Assembly: GCF_014851805.1 (NCBI RefSeq)
Contig: NZ_JACVAK010000003.1
Location: 1-64,000 of the forward strand
Origin: Pseudoxanthomonas sp. PXM02
GTDB lineage: Bacteria; Pseudomonadota; Gammaproteobacteria; Xanthomonadales; Xanthomonadaceae
Reading direction: 5' to 3'
Length of the DNA stretch: 64,000 nucleotides
A program made the translations under genes and the position numbers. The notes beneath the pieces were generated by a model. The model was not told the DNA's origin, searched no databases, and saw nothing but the letters and a program-made list of their open reading frames with translations. This document shows, in pieces, positions 63,550-64,000 of this stretch; position 1 is the stretch's first letter; each line of letters opens with the position of its first letter.

Positions 63550-63878
63550 TGGGGCCCAGCGCTCAGGAGAGCGGCGACCAGGCAAAGCCGCTATGTGCGC
63601 GATGCGATGCAGTATGTTGCCGCCTGACCGTCATCTTACAACCGGAAGACGGCATTCCATCGCACCTCACCGGACACACATCAGCTGGCTTGATGGTGAT
63701 GGCACGCGACGCAGAGGGCTGGTGCGTCGCGATTGATGCAAGTCGCATGCGCTGCACCATTTACGAGACCCGGCCCGACGTCTGCCGTCGCTTCAGAATG
63801 TCCGGACCCTATTGCCTCGCGGTGCGAACAGAGTATTTCGATAGCACTTCCCGCGGCATCCCTCTGACACTTTACTAG
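63549..63878 (+). CDS. YkgJ-family cysteine-cluster protein
   Basis: A 109-residue protein with the Cys pattern of YkgJ-type zinc- or iron-chelating domains: CARCDAVCC near residues 21-29, then CTIYETRPDVCRRF and a final Cys in SGPYC. These proteins bind metal through the cysteine cluster; their biological role is poorly known. It is translationally coupled to the small gene upstream. No further gene is seen from 63879 to the window end. Confidence 0.8.
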   Translation: MGPSAQESGDQAKPLCARCDAVCCRLTVILQPEDGIPSHLTGHTSAGLMVMARDAEGWCVAIDASRMRCTIYETRPDVCRRFRMSGPYCLAVRTEYFDSTSRGIPLTLY

Positions 63879-64000
63879 TGACGAAAATGGATGGCACGTC
63901 CTGACGGATCAGCAGCCAACGTGCATCACGTGCAACGCAAAGAGTCGAACACAGTTTCGCCCGCCCCATCAGCATGTGCTGCCTCGATCAGTCATCACCG

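Overview
The window reads as a chromosome segment of a high-GC gammaproteobacterium of the Xanthomonadaceae (Pseudoxanthomonas/Stenotrophomonas/Lysobacter-like). The evidence is the density of TonB-dependent receptors, a FecI/FecR cassette, S9 peptidases, a PutA of about 980 residues divergent from an Lrp regulator, and TorF-type and OprP-like porins. The species cannot be fixed from this sequence. From about 46 kb rightwards base composition drops and the gene content changes to plasmid- or island-like functions.

Layout. 1-0.12 kb: the end of an IS30-type insertion sequence. 0.14-4.1 kb: a diguanylate cyclase and two secreted proteins of unknown function. 4.4-13 kb: a minus-strand cascade of ECF sigma factor, FecR-type anti-sigma factor, STN-bearing TonB-dependent transducer, second paralogous TonB-dependent receptor and S9 prolyl oligopeptidase, probably a surface-signalled peptide uptake and digestion system. 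13.4-18.5 kb: a two-lobed retropepsin-like protein, LysR with divergent quinone oxidoreductase and ABM protein, L,D-transpeptidase and an Lpp-like lipoprotein. 18.7-22.2 kb: Lrp/putA. 22.2-28.7 kb: a minus-strand series with a CaiB-type CoA-transferase, enoyl-CoA hydratase and class II HMG-CoA reductase, followed by an outer-membrane protein, cytochrome b561 and a beta-propeller protein.

29-45.4 kb: an AraC regulator, secreted hydrolases, a siderophore-type TonB receptor with an NTF2-like partner, MFS exporter plus M20 deacylase, TorF porin, Fes-like esterase, APC permease, amidase, an unusual PaiB-like/HSL-hydrolase fusion and an OprP-like porin. Together these look like import and hydrolytic dismantling of an ester- or amide-linked compound (inference).

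45.4-46.1 kb: a non-coding interval with an array of palindromes locked to an exact 21-bp lattice, a perfect 10-bp hairpin and a 46-nt 3' fragment of a CAT-anticodon tRNA, interpreted as one end of an integrated element. The element lies to the right. It carries an ietAS-type AAA-ATPase/subtilase pair with a coupled XRE regulator, a MobC-like protein, a cluster of five GTTCGTCATGACGAAC palindromes, and an overlapping set of small replication/DNA-binding genes. 53.7-62.8 kb holds a GH39 glycosidase, a thioredoxin-reductase-like flavoprotein, TetR/SDR genes and a TetR-controlled RND efflux pump; whether these are cargo of the same island cannot be decided because neither an integrase nor the intact tRNA is in the window. 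The end holds a YkgJ-like cysteine-cluster gene pair.

Most genes are recognised by family only. The strongest candidates for something undescribed are the 21-bp-phased palindrome array, the PaiB/HSL fusion with its operon, the CoA-transferase/hydratase/HMG-CoA reductase operon lacking a lyase, and the XRE-coupled ietAS module.
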